The position numbers and the translations under genes are program-made. DNA of 64,000 nt from DASVTR01 sp036387475 (GTDB taxonomy: Bacteria > Acidobacteriota > Blastocatellia > Pyrinomonadales > Pyrinomonadaceae). The notes below the pieces were generated by a model that saw only the letters and a list, made by a program, of their open reading frames with translations, searched no databases and was not told the DNA's origin. Position 1 is the stretch's first letter, and each line of letters starts with the position of its first letter. Below, one piece after another: positions 7,851 to 16,948 of this stretch. The DNA is taken from assembly GCA_036387475.1 (NCBI GenBank), contig DASVTR010000003.1, positions 248,001-312,000 on the forward strand. Direction: 5' to 3'.

Positions 7851-10007
7851 ATGAAGCAAGTCTTGCAGAACGTGAAGACCGGCGAGATGTTGGTCGCTGA
7901 CGTGCCTGTGCCCGCAGTGCAGCGTGGGCGCGTGCTGGTGCGCACAGCCGCTTCGCTGATTAGCGCGGGCACGGAGCGGATGGTTGTTGACGAAGGCAAA
8001 AAGAGCCTGCTCGATAAGGCCAGAGAGCGCCCCGAACTCGTCAAGCAGGTTATCCAGCGGGCTAAAAATGAAGGTATCGTCAACACCTTCAACGCGGTTC
8101 TGACCAAGCTCGGCTCATCCTCTGCGCTTGGTTATAGCGCCGCGGGCATTGTCATGGGTGTCGGCGAGGACGTGACGGAACTGAGGCCCGGAATGAGGGT
8201 GGCGTGCGCGGGCGTCGGCTACGCGTCGCACGCCGAAGTCCTCTCAGTCCCCGTTAATCTCTGCGTCAGGTTGCCGGACGAAGTGACGTTCGAGGCCGGA
8301 GCTTTCGGCACGCTCGGCGCTATCGCTTTGCAAGGAGTGCGGCTGACCGAGCCGACGCTCGGCGAAGCAGTAGTCGTCATCGGTCTTGGCTTGCTGGGCC
8401 AATTGACCGTGCAACTCTTGAAGGCGAACGGCTGCCGCGTCTTCGGCATTGACCTAGACCCGCAGAAGGTCTCGCTAGCGCTTGAACTCGGCGCGGACAT
8501 GGCGGCGACGAGCAATGATGATGTCAAGAGAGCTGTCATGGAGTGGTCGCGCGGGCGCGGCGCAGACGCAGTGTTGATAACGGCGGCGACGCCTTCAAAT
8601 CAGCCTATCGAACTGGCGGGCGAAATCTCGCGTTTGAAGGGGCGCGTCGTCGCGGTCGGCCTTGTCGGGATGGACATTCCGCGCAATCTCTATTTCAAGC
8701 GCGAGTTGACTGTGAAAATCTCCATGTCGTATGGGCCGGGCCGCTATGATACGGAATACGAAGAGCGCGGCCACGATTACCCGTTCGCTTACGTCCGCTG
8801 GACGGAGAATCGAAACATAGAAGCTTTCCTAGACCTGCTGGCCGAAAATCGCATCGATGTCAAACGCTTAATCACGCATCGCTTTTCGATTGACGAAGGA
8901 ATGCGCGCATACCAGTTGATTGCGGGTGAAGTCAAAGAGCCATACCTGGGCATCATCTTGCAGTACGACACGGAGCGCGAGCTTGAGCAGCGTCTTGAAG
9001 TCGGCGTGCGAAAAAGTGCGGAGAGCCAGCCCGCACAAAGCGTGCGCATCGGCATGATCGGCGCTGGCACTTACGCCAAAGCGATGTTGTTGCCGCCTTT
9101 GAAGGCATCGGGCGTAGAGTTTAAGACGATTGCTACGGCTTCCGGCGTCTCTGCCCGTGACATCGCGTTGAAGTACAAGTTCGAGCGTTGCGCCTCTGAT
9201 GCTGAGGAAGTCATCAATGATGAGGAAGTGAATCTGTTGATTATCGCCACGCGCCATGATTCGCACGCGGAGTTGGCGCGGCGGGCCCTGGAGAGTGGCC
9301 GTCATGTTTTTGTCGAAAAACCACTGGCATTGACAAAAGAAGAATTGGAGGCGGTCGTCGCGGCGGCTGAGGCTTCCGACAAGCAACTAATGGTCGGCTT
9401 CAACCGTCGCTTTTCGCCGCTGGCGCAGGCTGCGAAAGATTTCTTCGCTAATCGACAAGCGCCGCTCTCAATCAGCTATCGCGTCAACGCCGGGCGCATC
9501 CCGCGCGGCCACTGGGTGCAAGACCCGCGCGAGGGCGGCGGGCGCATCATCGGCGAGGTCTGCCACTTCGTTGACCTCATGCACTTTTTAACGGGAGCGC
9601 TCTGCACACGCGTCTATGCCGAAGCCGTGACGAGCCGCAATCATGAAATCGTAGATGAAGATTCGGTTTTCATCACGCTGCGCTTCAGCGATGGGTCTAA
9701 CGGCTCAATCGCTTATCTGGCGGAAGGCGACAAGACGCTGCCGAAAGAGCGCATAGAGATTTTCGGGGAGGGGAAATCTTTTGTCCTCGATGATTTTCGC
9801 AGCGCCACTGCCTACAGCAACGGGCGCGAGGAGCGCACGAAGCTGCGCGCACAGGACAAAGGCCAGGCGGAAGAAATTCGCGCCGTCTGCGAAGTTGTGC
9901 TGAAGGGTGGCCCAGCGCCCATCGCGCTCGATGACCTGGCAAGGACGACGCTCGCTACCTTCCGCATCCGCGAATCTTTGCGTACGGGTCAAGTTGTGGA
10001 AGTTTGA
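7851..10007 (+). CDS. Bi-domain oxidoreductase: MDR dehydrogenase fused to Gfo/Idh/MocA
   Basis: A 718-residue fusion. Residues 1-360 are a medium-chain (zinc-type alcohol) dehydrogenase with AVVVIGLGLLGQLTVQLL as nucleotide-binding motif. Residues 395-718 are a Gfo/Idh/MocA oxidoreductase with VRIGMIGAGTYAKAM and the catalytic-region motif VFVEKPLAL. Fusions of this kind are known in bacterial exopolysaccharide and O-antigen loci, where they probably oxidise or reduce an activated sugar. The glyco-genes at 3.8-6.3 kb fit that role but are not contiguous. No zinc-ligand Cys pair is obvious in the N-terminal half. Confidence 0.85.
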   Translation: MKQVLQNVKTGEMLVADVPVPAVQRGRVLVRTAASLISAGTERMVVDEGKKSLLDKARERPELVKQVIQRAKNEGIVNTFNAVLTKLGSSSALGYSAAGIVMGVGEDVTELRPGMRVACAGVGYASHAEVLSVPVNLCVRLPDEVTFEAGAFGTLGAIALQGVRLTEPTLGEAVVVIGLGLLGQLTVQLLKANGCRVFGIDLDPQKVSLALELGADMAATSNDDVKRAVMEWSRGRGADAVLITAATPSNQPIELAGEISRLKGRVVAVGLVGMDIPRNLYFKRELTVKISMSYGPGRYDTEYEERGHDYPFAYVRWTENRNIEAFLDLLAENRIDVKRLITHRFSIDEGMRAYQLIAGEVKEPYLGIILQYDTERELEQRLEVGVRKSAESQPAQSVRIGMIGAGTYAKAMLLPPLKASGVEFKTIATASGVSARDIALKYKFERCASDAEEVINDEEVNLLIIATRHDSHAELARRALESGRHVFVEKPLALTKEELEAVVAAAEASDKQLMVGFNRRFSPLAQAAKDFFANRQAPLSISYRVNAGRIPRGHWVQDPREGGGRIIGEVCHFVDLMHFLTGALCTRVYAEAVTSRNHEIVDEDSVFITLRFSDGSNGSIAYLAEGDKTLPKERIEIFGEGKSFVLDDFRSATAYSNGREERTKLRAQDKGQAEEIRAVCEVVLKGGPAPIALDDLARTTLATFRIRESLRTGQVVEV

Positions 10008-10021
10008 AAACGAAAAAACGT

Positions 10022-10131
10022 TTCACGCAAAGCCGCATAAGAAGAAATCCGTAAAGAGCATAAACCTATAGCCACAACTATTTTCTTTTCGCGGCTCTTC
10101 TTATGCGTCTTTGCGTCTTTGCGTGAGATAT
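10022..10131. repeat. Octad palindrome, GCAAAGGC family
   Basis: The left arm reads TTTCACGCAAAG then CCGCATAAGAAGA. The right arm reads TCTTCTTATGCG, then TCTTTGCG twice, then TGAGA. The unit length is 8, unlike the 7-nt families. It separates the bi-domain oxidoreductase from the DnaC-like gene. Confidence 0.75.
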
Positions 10132-10176
10132 TTTGTCCCATTTTCACATCTTTTGAATAGCATCTCACATCTACTC

Positions 10177-10204
10177 TTGCAATCTTCGTCTTGAGTGCTA
10201 TAAT
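10177..10204 (+). promoter_or_regulatory. Promoter of DnaC-like gene
   Basis: -35 TTGCAA (10177-10182), 16-base spacer, perfect -10 TATAAT (10199-10204). Transcription would begin near 10211, ahead of ATG 10297. Confidence 0.6.
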
Positions 10205-10296
10205 CCGCCGCGCCTCTCCCGTTGAACTATCAGAGGTGCTCATCAAGGAATCGTAAAATAGCGATTAGCAGTCAAGCTTCAGCCCGTTCGCAACGC

Positions 10297-11094
10297 ATGT
10301 CGTCAGACAACGCTAAAATCCATCCGCTCTTCGCCGTGCCGGAAGCCATGCCCGAAGATTCGCCCGCGCATGACGAATCAGTGGTGACGGACGAGCCTGC
10401 GGTTTGTGCGTATTGCTACGGCTCTGGGATGGAAGTCGTGCCGGGCAAGGGCGCGAAGCGTTGCCGCTGCAAGGCGGAGCACAACCGCACCAAACTCCTT
10501 GAAGCCGCGCGCATTCCGCGACGCTACGAACAGTGCTCGCTGCAAAATTACTATCCCGTCAAAGGCAACGGAACGCAGTTGCGCTCCTTTCAGTATGCTT
10601 GGCGATTGGCGCGCGAGTATCCGGCCATTGATCGCGGCTTGCTGTTTATGGGCACGGTCGGCGTCGGCAAGACGCATCTCTCGGTCGCCATCCTGCGCGA
10701 GTTGATAGAGAAGAAGGGCATCACCTGCCTCTTTTGTGAATTCGGCTCGCTCTTGAAAGAGATACAGAATTCCTACAACCCCATCTCGCAGACTTCCGAG
10801 TTGAAAGTCTTAGCGCCGGTCTTCGAAGCCGAAGTGCTGGTGCTTGACGAGTTGGGCGCGTCGAAGCCGACCGACTGGGTGCGCGACACGATGATGCAGA
10901 TTATCAACACGCGCTATAACGATAAGAAGCTGACGATTTTTACGACTAACTACCTGGACGGACGGCGTAACGAGCGCGACGAAACGCTGGAAGACCGAAT
11001 CGGTGTGCGCCTGCGCTCACGCCTCTACGAGATGTGCAAGACCGTCATCATAGAGGGCGAAGACTACAGAAAGAAATTGGATAACCCGCTGTAA
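10297..11094 (+). CDS. DnaC/IstB-type AAA+ ATPase with zinc-ribbon-like N-terminus
   Basis: A 265-residue ATPase of the DnaC/DnaI helicase-loader group. A short Cys cluster CAYCYGSG...CRC near residues 35-55 looks like a zinc ribbon. The AAA+ core follows, with Walker A GTVGVGKTHL, Walker B VLVLDELGA, a sensor-like IFTTNY and the Arg-finger region VRLRSRL. No transposase is nearby, so an IstB role is unlikely; loading of the replicative helicase is the best guess. ATG 10297 is preferred to an upstream TTG (10222) that would sit only about 11 bases from the predicted transcript start. Confidence 0.78.
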   Translation: MSSDNAKIHPLFAVPEAMPEDSPAHDESVVTDEPAVCAYCYGSGMEVVPGKGAKRCRCKAEHNRTKLLEAARIPRRYEQCSLQNYYPVKGNGTQLRSFQYAWRLAREYPAIDRGLLFMGTVGVGKTHLSVAILRELIEKKGITCLFCEFGSLLKEIQNSYNPISQTSELKVLAPVFEAEVLVLDELGASKPTDWVRDTMMQIINTRYNDKKLTIFTTNYLDGRRNERDETLEDRIGVRLRSRLYEMCKTVIIEGEDYRKKLDNPL

Positions 11095-11120
11095 GTATGG
11101 AAAAGAAAATCGTGTCATGC

Positions 11121-11156
11121 AAAAGCCGACCTCCAATTGAAGAGGTCGGCTTTTTT
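11121..11156. terminator. Bidirectional intrinsic terminator
   Basis: AAAAGCCGACCTC (11121-11133) pairs with GAGGTCGGC plus T's (11142-11156) around an 8-nt loop. The A run before and T run after let it work for the DnaC-like gene and for the converging exported-protein gene. Confidence 0.85.
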
Positions 11157-11223
11157 GGTAAAGAAGGTTTTTGACAGCGAAGCTACGCTTCACACACAGG
11201 GCGTGTGCTATGACGCGCGGCCT

Positions 11224-11931
11224 TTAATCATCGGGCGAATCCTGAAAGCGGTAGGTCTTGCCGTCCCAGTAAACAAGACCCTCGCCGACCTGTGTGCCGA
11301 CGAGAATCCAAGCGCCGCGCGCAGTTCGTGGAACGCGAAACTCGCCGTACTTGCGTCTGCGCGTGCGGCTCGCGGGCACAAGCGTCATCAAATCTTTCAC
11401 CTGGTTAGCGCTAATGTTGTCGTTCGTCAAAATTTGAAGCGGCGAGCCGCCGAGCAGCAGATACTTGGCCGCAAGCTTACCAACGCGCCAGCCTCCTTTG
11501 CCGCCGTGGAGGATAGCCAGACCGAGCGCGATTGTTTCACCGCCAGCGCTCGCAGATTGATTCGGACTCTCTGTGCCTTCAAAACCGAAGGGCTTGACTA
11601 TCCTCACGTCCTTCGGCAACTGGCCCTGCGCGACTTTCAACTTAACGACCGACAGGAGGTCTTGAGCGCCGTCTGCGTTGAAGTCGCCCGTCAGGTAAAA
11701 GGGCTTGAACTCGGTGACCGCTTCGACCGTCGAATTGTAATGACTGTTGATTGCCGCCGTCGCTTGCGAAGCGAGGCTGTCATCATACGCCGCCGGAATA
11801 ATCCGTGTTCTTTTATTTGCACTCTCTTCGACGGCAAAACGCACGTGCGCTTTCGCAGCGGTTTGAAAGAGGGCGACGGCGCAACAGAGCATTGATAAGC
11901 TCAGGAAAGTGAGTGTTTTCAGTTTCAACAT
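11224..11931 (-). CDS. Exported protein with FG-GAP/VCBS-like motif, unknown function
   Basis: A 235-residue protein from ATG 11931, supported by GGAG 8 bases upstream and a signal peptide (MLKLKTLTFLSLSMLCCAVA). The mature part carries GDFNADGAQDLLSVV, the Ca-binding loop pattern DxNxDGxxD of FG-GAP/VCBS repeats, followed later by LAILHGGKGGW. Only one clear repeat is seen. Likely periplasmic. It is divergent from carB, whose -10 region (TATAAT, 12046-12051) lies between the two genes. Confidence 0.7.
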   Translation of the reverse strand: MLKLKTLTFLSLSMLCCAVALFQTAAKAHVRFAVEESANKRTRIIPAAYDDSLASQATAAINSHYNSTVEAVTEFKPFYLTGDFNADGAQDLLSVVKLKVAQGQLPKDVRIVKPFGFEGTESPNQSASAGGETIALGLAILHGGKGGWRVGKLAAKYLLLGGSPLQILTNDNISANQVKDLMTLVPASRTRRRKYGEFRVPRTARGAWILVGTQVGEGLVYWDGKTYRFQDSPDD

Positions 11932-12109
11932 AGTGTAGCTCCATTGATTCGAGTGGAGTTTAACTGCACAGGCGCGGGCGGCGCTTTTGCCCGCGTTAGG
12001 TGAGCCGGGAAAGCAGGCTGGTTCGTGCTCACTAGTTGCCTTGTGTATAATGCCACGAATCTGCGACAACGAATAGCATTTTTCTGATTACTTAAGGCGT
12101 CATTCATAC

Positions 12110-15100
12110 ATGCCGAAACGCACGGACATACACAAAATTCTCATCATCGGGTCGGGGCCAATCGTCATCGGGCAGGCTTGCGAGTTCGACTATTCGGGCA
12201 CGCAGGCGTGCCGCGCCCTCAAAGCTGAAGGCTACGAGGTAGTGCTCGTCAATTCTAACCCGGCGACGATCATGACCGACCCCGAAACAGCCGATAAAAC
12301 ATACATCGAGCCTTTAACAATCGAGGTCGTCACAGCCATCATCAAGCGCGAGCGTCCGGATGCGCTGCTGCCAACTGTTGGGGGGCAGACGGCGCTTAAT
12401 CTGGCGGTGGCGCTGGCCGACGCGGGCGTGCTCGAAGAGTACGGCGTCGAGATGATTGGCGCGAAGCGCGAGGCTGTCAAAGTGGCCGAAGACCGTCGCC
12501 TCTTTAAGCAGGCGATGGACGAAGAAGGCTTGCCGATGCCGCGCGGCGGCTTTGCGCGCTCTTGGGACGAAGCGCAGACGATGGTCGAGCAGACAGATTA
12601 CCCTGCGATTATTCGTCCATCGTTTACACTCGGCGGCACAGGCGGCGGCATCGCTTTCAATCCTGAAGAGTTTGAAGAGATTGTCCGCGCTGGCCTCAGC
12701 GCTTCGCCTGTGCATGAGGTGTTAATCGAAGAATCAATTCTCGGCTGGAAAGAGTTTGAGTTGGAGGTGATGCGCGATCTGGCGGACAACGTGGTCATCA
12801 TCTGCTCGATTGAAAACTTTGACCCGATGGGCGTGCACACGGGCGATTCCATCACGGTCGCCCCGGCGCAGACGCTTTCCGATGTCGAATATCAACGCTT
12901 GCGCGACATGGCAATCAAGGTGATTCGCAAAGTCGGCGTCGAGACGGGCGGCTCGAACATACAGTTTGCCGTCAATCCCGAAAACGGCGAAATACGCATC
13001 ATCGAGATGAACCCGCGCGTCTCACGCTCGTCCGCGCTGGCCTCTAAGGCGACGGGCTTCCCGATTGCCAAAATTGCCGCCAAGCTTGCCGTCGGCTATA
13101 CGCTCGACGAGATACCGAACGACATCACGAAGAAAACTCCCGCCAGCTTTGAGCCGACGATTGATTACGTCGTGGCGAAGATTCCCAAGTGGGCGTTTGA
13201 AAAATTTCGCGATGCGGAAGACGTGTTGGGAACGCAGATGAAGTCTGTCGGCGAGGTGATGGCGATTGGCCGCACGTTTAAGGAAGCGCTGTTTAAGGGA
13301 TTGCGCTCGCTCGAAGCCGTGAAGCCCTTGAGGCTCAAAGGTGTCTCGGATGACGAGTTGCAGCGGAAACTCGCGCGTCCGAATTCGCAGCGGTTTTCTT
13401 ACATCACTTACGCGCTGCAACACGGCTGGACGATTCCCGAAATCTATCGCCTCTCGCGCATAGACCCCTGGTTTTTAGAACAGCTACAGGACGTGATGCG
13501 CATACAGGCTCGCATAGACGGTCGCCGTCTCAAAGACGTGCCTGCGGAAGTGATACGCGCGGCAAAGGAATACGCGCTCTCCGACCGCCGCATCGCGTAT
13601 CTAACTGAAAGCAGCGAGACGGAAGTGCGCGACTATCGCAAGCAACTCGGCATCGTGCCCGTTTACAAACGTGTCGATACCTGCGGCGCAGAGTTTGAAT
13701 CCTTCACGCCGTATCTCTATTCGACCTACGAAGAGGAAGACGAATCCGCACCGAGCGATAAACGCAAAATCGTTATCTTAGGCTCTGGGCCAAACCGCAT
13801 CGGGCAGGGCATAGAGTTTGATTACTGCTGTTGTCATGCTTCGTTTGCTTTGAGAGACGTAGGGTTTGAGACCATCATGGTCAACTGCAACCCGGAAACC
13901 GTCTCGACCGATTACGACACGTCCGACCGTCTCTACTTCGAGCCGCTCACCTTTGAAGACGTAATGAACATCATCGAAGTGGAGCGCCCCGAAGGCGTCA
14001 TCGTGCAGTTTGGCGGGCAGACACCGCTCAATCTGGCGATGCGTCTTTCGGAGGCGGGCGTTCCCATCATCGGCACGTCGCCCGACTCGATTGATTTGGC
14101 CGAAGACCGCAAACGCTTCGGCGCGTTGCTTAACGAACTGGGCATTCCGCAGCCACTCAACGGCACGGCGCAAACGAGCGCCGAAGCCAAAGAGATAGCG
14201 CGAGAGATAGGCTATCCAATTCTCGTGCGCCCTTCTTACGTGCTCGGCGGGCGGGCGATGGCGATTGTTTACGACGAGGAAAGTCTTGACGAATACATGC
14301 GTTCGGCTGTTGATTTCTCACCCGACCGTCCCGTTTTGATTGACAAGTTTTTAGAGCGCGCGGCGGAGTTTGACGTTGACGCGCTGGCCGATGACGAGAC
14401 CTGCGTCGTCGCAGGGATTCAGGAGCACATAGAAGAGGCAGGGATTCATTCGGGCGACTCATCTTGCGTCCTGCCGCCCGTCCGCATCGAGCCGGAGCAT
14501 CTCGAAACGATGCGCCACTACACGCGCGAACTGGCCCGCGCTCTCAACGTACGCGGCCTGATGAACATACAATTTGCCATCAAGGACGATAGGGTTTACG
14601 TGCTGGAAGTAAACCCGCGCGCGTCGCGCACTGTGCCGTTCGTCTCAAAGGCGACGGGCGTTCCCTTAGCGCGCATCGCGGCCCTAGTGATGGCCGGACA
14701 AAAGCTTGCGGATTTCAACTTGCCGGATGAATTGACGGTCAATCATCGCTTTTACATCAAGTCGCCAGTCTTTCCGTTCGTCAAGTTTCCCGGCGTTGAC
14801 CCTATCCTGAGTCCAGAGATGCACTCGACGGGCGAAGTGATGGGCGTCGGCAGTTCGTTCGGCGAAGCCTATGCGAAGGCGATGATGGGCGCGGGGCTTG
14901 AACTGCCCCAAAGCGGCACGGCCTTCATCAGCGTCAACGACGGCGATAAGGGACAGGCCGTTCTGTTGGCCCGCCGCCTGATTCGCCTGGGCTTTAGTAT
15001 CATGGCGACGTTTGGAACGGCGGTGCGGCTGCGCGAGGTCGGCCTCCTTGTCGAATCCGTTTTCAAGGTCAACGAGGGACGGCCCAATATCGTCGACCAT

Positions 15101-15328
15101 ATCAAGCAGGGCGAGATTGCCTTGATTATCAACACGCCTTTGGGCCGCGCTTCACATTACGACGAGCAGGCGATTCGCCGCGCCGCGCTCGTCTACAACG
15201 TGCCGTGCGTGACGACTATGACGGGCGCGCTGGCCGTCGTCGAAGCCATCATCGCGCGTCGCAGCGATGCGGAAATTAGCGTCCACACATTACAGGAATT
15301 GCACGCGCTCAGCAGCACTGTGCATTAG
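12110..15328 (+). CDS. carB: Carbamoyl-phosphate synthase large subunit
   Basis: Makes carbamoyl phosphate from bicarbonate, ammonia (tunnelled from CarA) and two ATP, for pyrimidine and arginine synthesis. The 1072 residues match the full-length family. Two duplicated ATP-grasp halves are evident, each starting with a GSGP motif (IIGSGPIVIGQACEFDYSG near residue 12; ILGSGPNRIGQGIEFDYC near residue 555), plus a C-terminal MGS-like allosteric domain with TFGTAVRLREVG. carA is not in the window. A TATAAT at 12046-12051 is the likely -10. Confidence 0.98.
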   Translation: MPKRTDIHKILIIGSGPIVIGQACEFDYSGTQACRALKAEGYEVVLVNSNPATIMTDPETADKTYIEPLTIEVVTAIIKRERPDALLPTVGGQTALNLAVALADAGVLEEYGVEMIGAKREAVKVAEDRRLFKQAMDEEGLPMPRGGFARSWDEAQTMVEQTDYPAIIRPSFTLGGTGGGIAFNPEEFEEIVRAGLSASPVHEVLIEESILGWKEFELEVMRDLADNVVIICSIENFDPMGVHTGDSITVAPAQTLSDVEYQRLRDMAIKVIRKVGVETGGSNIQFAVNPENGEIRIIEMNPRVSRSSALASKATGFPIAKIAAKLAVGYTLDEIPNDITKKTPASFEPTIDYVVAKIPKWAFEKFRDAEDVLGTQMKSVGEVMAIGRTFKEALFKGLRSLEAVKPLRLKGVSDDELQRKLARPNSQRFSYITYALQHGWTIPEIYRLSRIDPWFLEQLQDVMRIQARIDGRRLKDVPAEVIRAAKEYALSDRRIAYLTESSETEVRDYRKQLGIVPVYKRVDTCGAEFESFTPYLYSTYEEEDESAPSDKRKIVILGSGPNRIGQGIEFDYCCCHASFALRDVGFETIMVNCNPETVSTDYDTSDRLYFEPLTFEDVMNIIEVERPEGVIVQFGGQTPLNLAMRLSEAGVPIIGTSPDSIDLAEDRKRFGALLNELGIPQPLNGTAQTSAEAKEIAREIGYPILVRPSYVLGGRAMAIVYDEESLDEYMRSAVDFSPDRPVLIDKFLERAAEFDVDALADDETCVVAGIQEHIEEAGIHSGDSSCVLPPVRIEPEHLETMRHYTRELARALNVRGLMNIQFAIKDDRVYVLEVNPRASRTVPFVSKATGVPLARIAALVMAGQKLADFNLPDELTVNHRFYIKSPVFPFVKFPGVDPILSPEMHSTGEVMGVGSSFGEAYAKAMMGAGLELPQSGTAFISVNDGDKGQAVLLARRLIRLGFSIMATFGTAVRLREVGLLVESVFKVNEGRPNIVDHIKQGEIALIINTPLGRASHYDEQAIRRAALVYNVPCVTTMTGALAVVEAIIARRSDAEISVHTLQELHALSSTVH

Positions 15329-15359
15329 TAACTCAAATTCAAAACGAGGAATTGTCCAA

Positions 15360-15770
15360 ATGGAGATTAACAGCCAGCAGGCCATCGAGCGGATTCTTGA
15401 AGAGTGTCGCACGATTGCCGTCGTCGGCCTCTCATCCAACCCCACGCGTCCGTCAAACGGGGTCGCCGCTTACATGAAAGAGCTTGGTTACAAAGTGATT
15501 CCGGTCAACCCGAAAGAGCAGGAAGTGTTGGGCGAAAAGTGTTACGCGCAACTACGTGACGTACCCGAAGAGATTGACCTCGTTGATATTTTTCGCAGGT
15601 CAGCGGAAGCGGGCGCGGTTGTTGACGAAGCGATTGAGATTGGAGCAAAGGCCGTCTGGTTGCAGGAAGGCGTGATTGACGAAGCGGCGGCAGAGCGGGC
15701 GGCTGCCGCCGGACTGCTCGTTGTTATGAATCGCTGCTGGTTGAAGGAGCACGTGCGCGTCAAGCGTTGA
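15360..15770 (+). CDS. CoA-binding domain protein (YccU type)
   Basis: A 136-residue single-domain Rossmann protein. The start ATG 15360 has GAGGA 10 bases upstream. Motifs are TIAVVGLSSNPTRPSNGVA near the N-terminus, YKVIPVNPKEQEVLGEK and AVWLQEGVIDEAAAERA, typical of CoA_binding_2 proteins related to succinyl-CoA synthetase alpha N-domains. The physiological role of the family is not settled. It lies 31 bases behind carB and 9 bases ahead of mog, so all three may be co-transcribed. Confidence 0.85.
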   Translation: MEINSQQAIERILEECRTIAVVGLSSNPTRPSNGVAAYMKELGYKVIPVNPKEQEVLGEKCYAQLRDVPEEIDLVDIFRRSAEAGAVVDEAIEIGAKAVWLQEGVIDEAAAERAAAAGLLVVMNRCWLKEHVRVKR

Positions 15771-15779
15771 GGCAAATGG

Positions 15780-16277
15780 ATGAGCGTCGAGATACGCGCC
15801 GTCGTGATTACCGTCAGCGACCGCTGCGCGCGAGGGCTGGCGCAGGATGAATCAGGCCCGGCGCTTGTTCAACTACTGCAAGAGATGGGCGCGAAGATAG
15901 TCGCTGCCATCATCGTGCCGGACGACCTTGAGCCGTTGACCTTGAAGCTGTGCGCTTACGCTGACAACCGGGAAGTCAATCTCGTTATCACGACCGGAGG
16001 CACAGGTTTCAGCCCGCGCGACAATACGCCGGAAGCGACGCGCGCAGCGATTCAAAGAGAAGCGCCGGGCCTCAGCGAAGCGATGCGTATGGAAACGCTG
16101 AGACAGACGCCGATGGCGATGATCTCGCGCGGCGTCTGTGGCATACGCTCCAACGCTTTAATCGTCAATCTGCCCGGTTCGCCGCAAGGTGTTCGTGAAA
16201 GCTTTGCTGTCATCAAAGCAGTCCTGCCGCACGCCATCGCTCTGCTCGCAGGCAAGCCGCACGCGGAAGCCGAATGA
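15780..16277 (+). CDS. mog: Molybdopterin adenylyltransferase (MogA/MoaB family)
   Basis: Adenylates molybdopterin before molybdenum insertion. The 165 residues show AVVITVSDRCARG at the N-terminus, the LVITTGGTGFSPRDNTPEA loop that binds the pterin, and SNALIVNLPGSPQGVRE near the C-terminus. These are diagnostic for the MogA/MoaB family. No other moa or mob gene is in the window. Start ATG 15780 has no strong Shine-Dalgarno; translation may be coupled to the gene 9 bases upstream. Confidence 0.88.
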   Translation: MSVEIRAVVITVSDRCARGLAQDESGPALVQLLQEMGAKIVAAIIVPDDLEPLTLKLCAYADNREVNLVITTGGTGFSPRDNTPEATRAAIQREAPGLSEAMRMETLRQTPMAMISRGVCGIRSNALIVNLPGSPQGVRESFAVIKAVLPHAIALLAGKPHAEAE

Positions 16278-16331
16278 GCGTTGAAGAATAAGCGATAAGG
16301 AATGAGTGTTATGGCAACGATGAAAATAATT

Positions 16332-16360
16332 TTGACAATGCTTTCAGCGCAGCATAGAAT
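16332..16360 (+). promoter_or_regulatory. nuoAB promoter
   Basis: Perfect -35 TTGACA (16332-16337), 17-base spacer and -10 TAGAAT (16355-16360), 72 bases ahead of nuoA. This is a near-consensus sigma70-type promoter. Confidence 0.78.
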
Positions 16361-16432
16361 TTTCGTCGTTAGCCGATCAACTTAAGCTTCGAGTGCGCGC
16401 GTGCCGCGCCCCGCAGCCTTCGAGAACACAAC

Positions 16433-16861
16433 ATGATGCTGAGCGCGATTCTTCTACAGTCGAATCCTGTGACGACGCAAACAGTCGGCAGTCCGATTAC
16501 GGCCTACTGGCCCGTGATGGTCTTTTTCATCTTTGCCATCATCTTTCCCGTGTTGCCGATTGTGCTGGGGCGTTTCCTGCGTCCGCACAAGTATCTCAAG
16601 GATAAGATGCGCCCATACGAGTGCGGCATCGACCCGACGACTGACGCGCACGACCGTTTTACTGTGCGCTACTACATCGTCGCCATGCTCTTTCTAATCT
16701 TCGACGTGGAAACGATTTTTCTGCTGCCGTGGGCTATCATCTTCATGGGCGACGATTTTTCATTCACCAAGTTTGCGCTCATAGAGATGTTCGTCTTCAT
16801 CGGCATCCTGATTGTCGGCTACTATTACGCCTGGCGCAAGGGCGCACTGGAATGGGCATAA
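16433..16861 (+). CDS. nuoA: NADH-quinone oxidoreductase subunit A
   Basis: A membrane subunit of complex I at the junction of the arms. The 142 residues form three membrane helices. The conserved loop YECGIDPTTDAHDRFTVRYY, which carries the quinone-site Cys, and the acidic helix FLIFDVETIFLLPW are both present. The start is ATGATG at 16433. A strong promoter precedes it and nuoB follows after a heptad palindrome. This two-gene piece is separated from the rest of the nuo genes by about 9 kb. Confidence 0.95.
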   Translation: MMLSAILLQSNPVTTQTVGSPITAYWPVMVFFIFAIIFPVLPIVLGRFLRPHKYLKDKMRPYECGIDPTTDAHDRFTVRYYIVAMLFLIFDVETIFLLPWAIIFMGDDFSFTKFALIEMFVFIGILIVGYYYAWRKGALEWA

Positions 16862-16868
16862 CCAAATT

Positions 16869-16943
16869 ATGAACGATGAACGCGGAACGATGAAGTAAAA
16901 GCTGTTATCCGTTCCGCGTTCATCGTTCCGCGTTCATCGTTTA
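16869..16943. repeat. Heptad palindrome, GAACGAT family
   Basis: Left units GAACGAT, GAACGCG, GAACGAT (16871-16891); right units GTTCCGC, GTTCATC, GTTCCGC, GTTCATC (16911-16938). It fills the whole nuoA-nuoB gap. The ATG of nuoB follows the right arm at 16949 with no Shine-Dalgarno. Only one copy of this family is seen in the window. Confidence 0.85.
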
Positions 16944-16948
16944 ATTTT

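Noticed and set aside
10175..10200. GAGTGCTA resembling half of a CIRCE element before the DnaC-like gene
   Set aside because: The left half-site at the required 9-base spacing does not match, and the bases overlap the TATAAT box.
10297..11094. DnaC/IstB-like gene as part of an insertion sequence
   Set aside because: No transposase or terminal inverted repeats flank it, and it has its own promoter and terminator.
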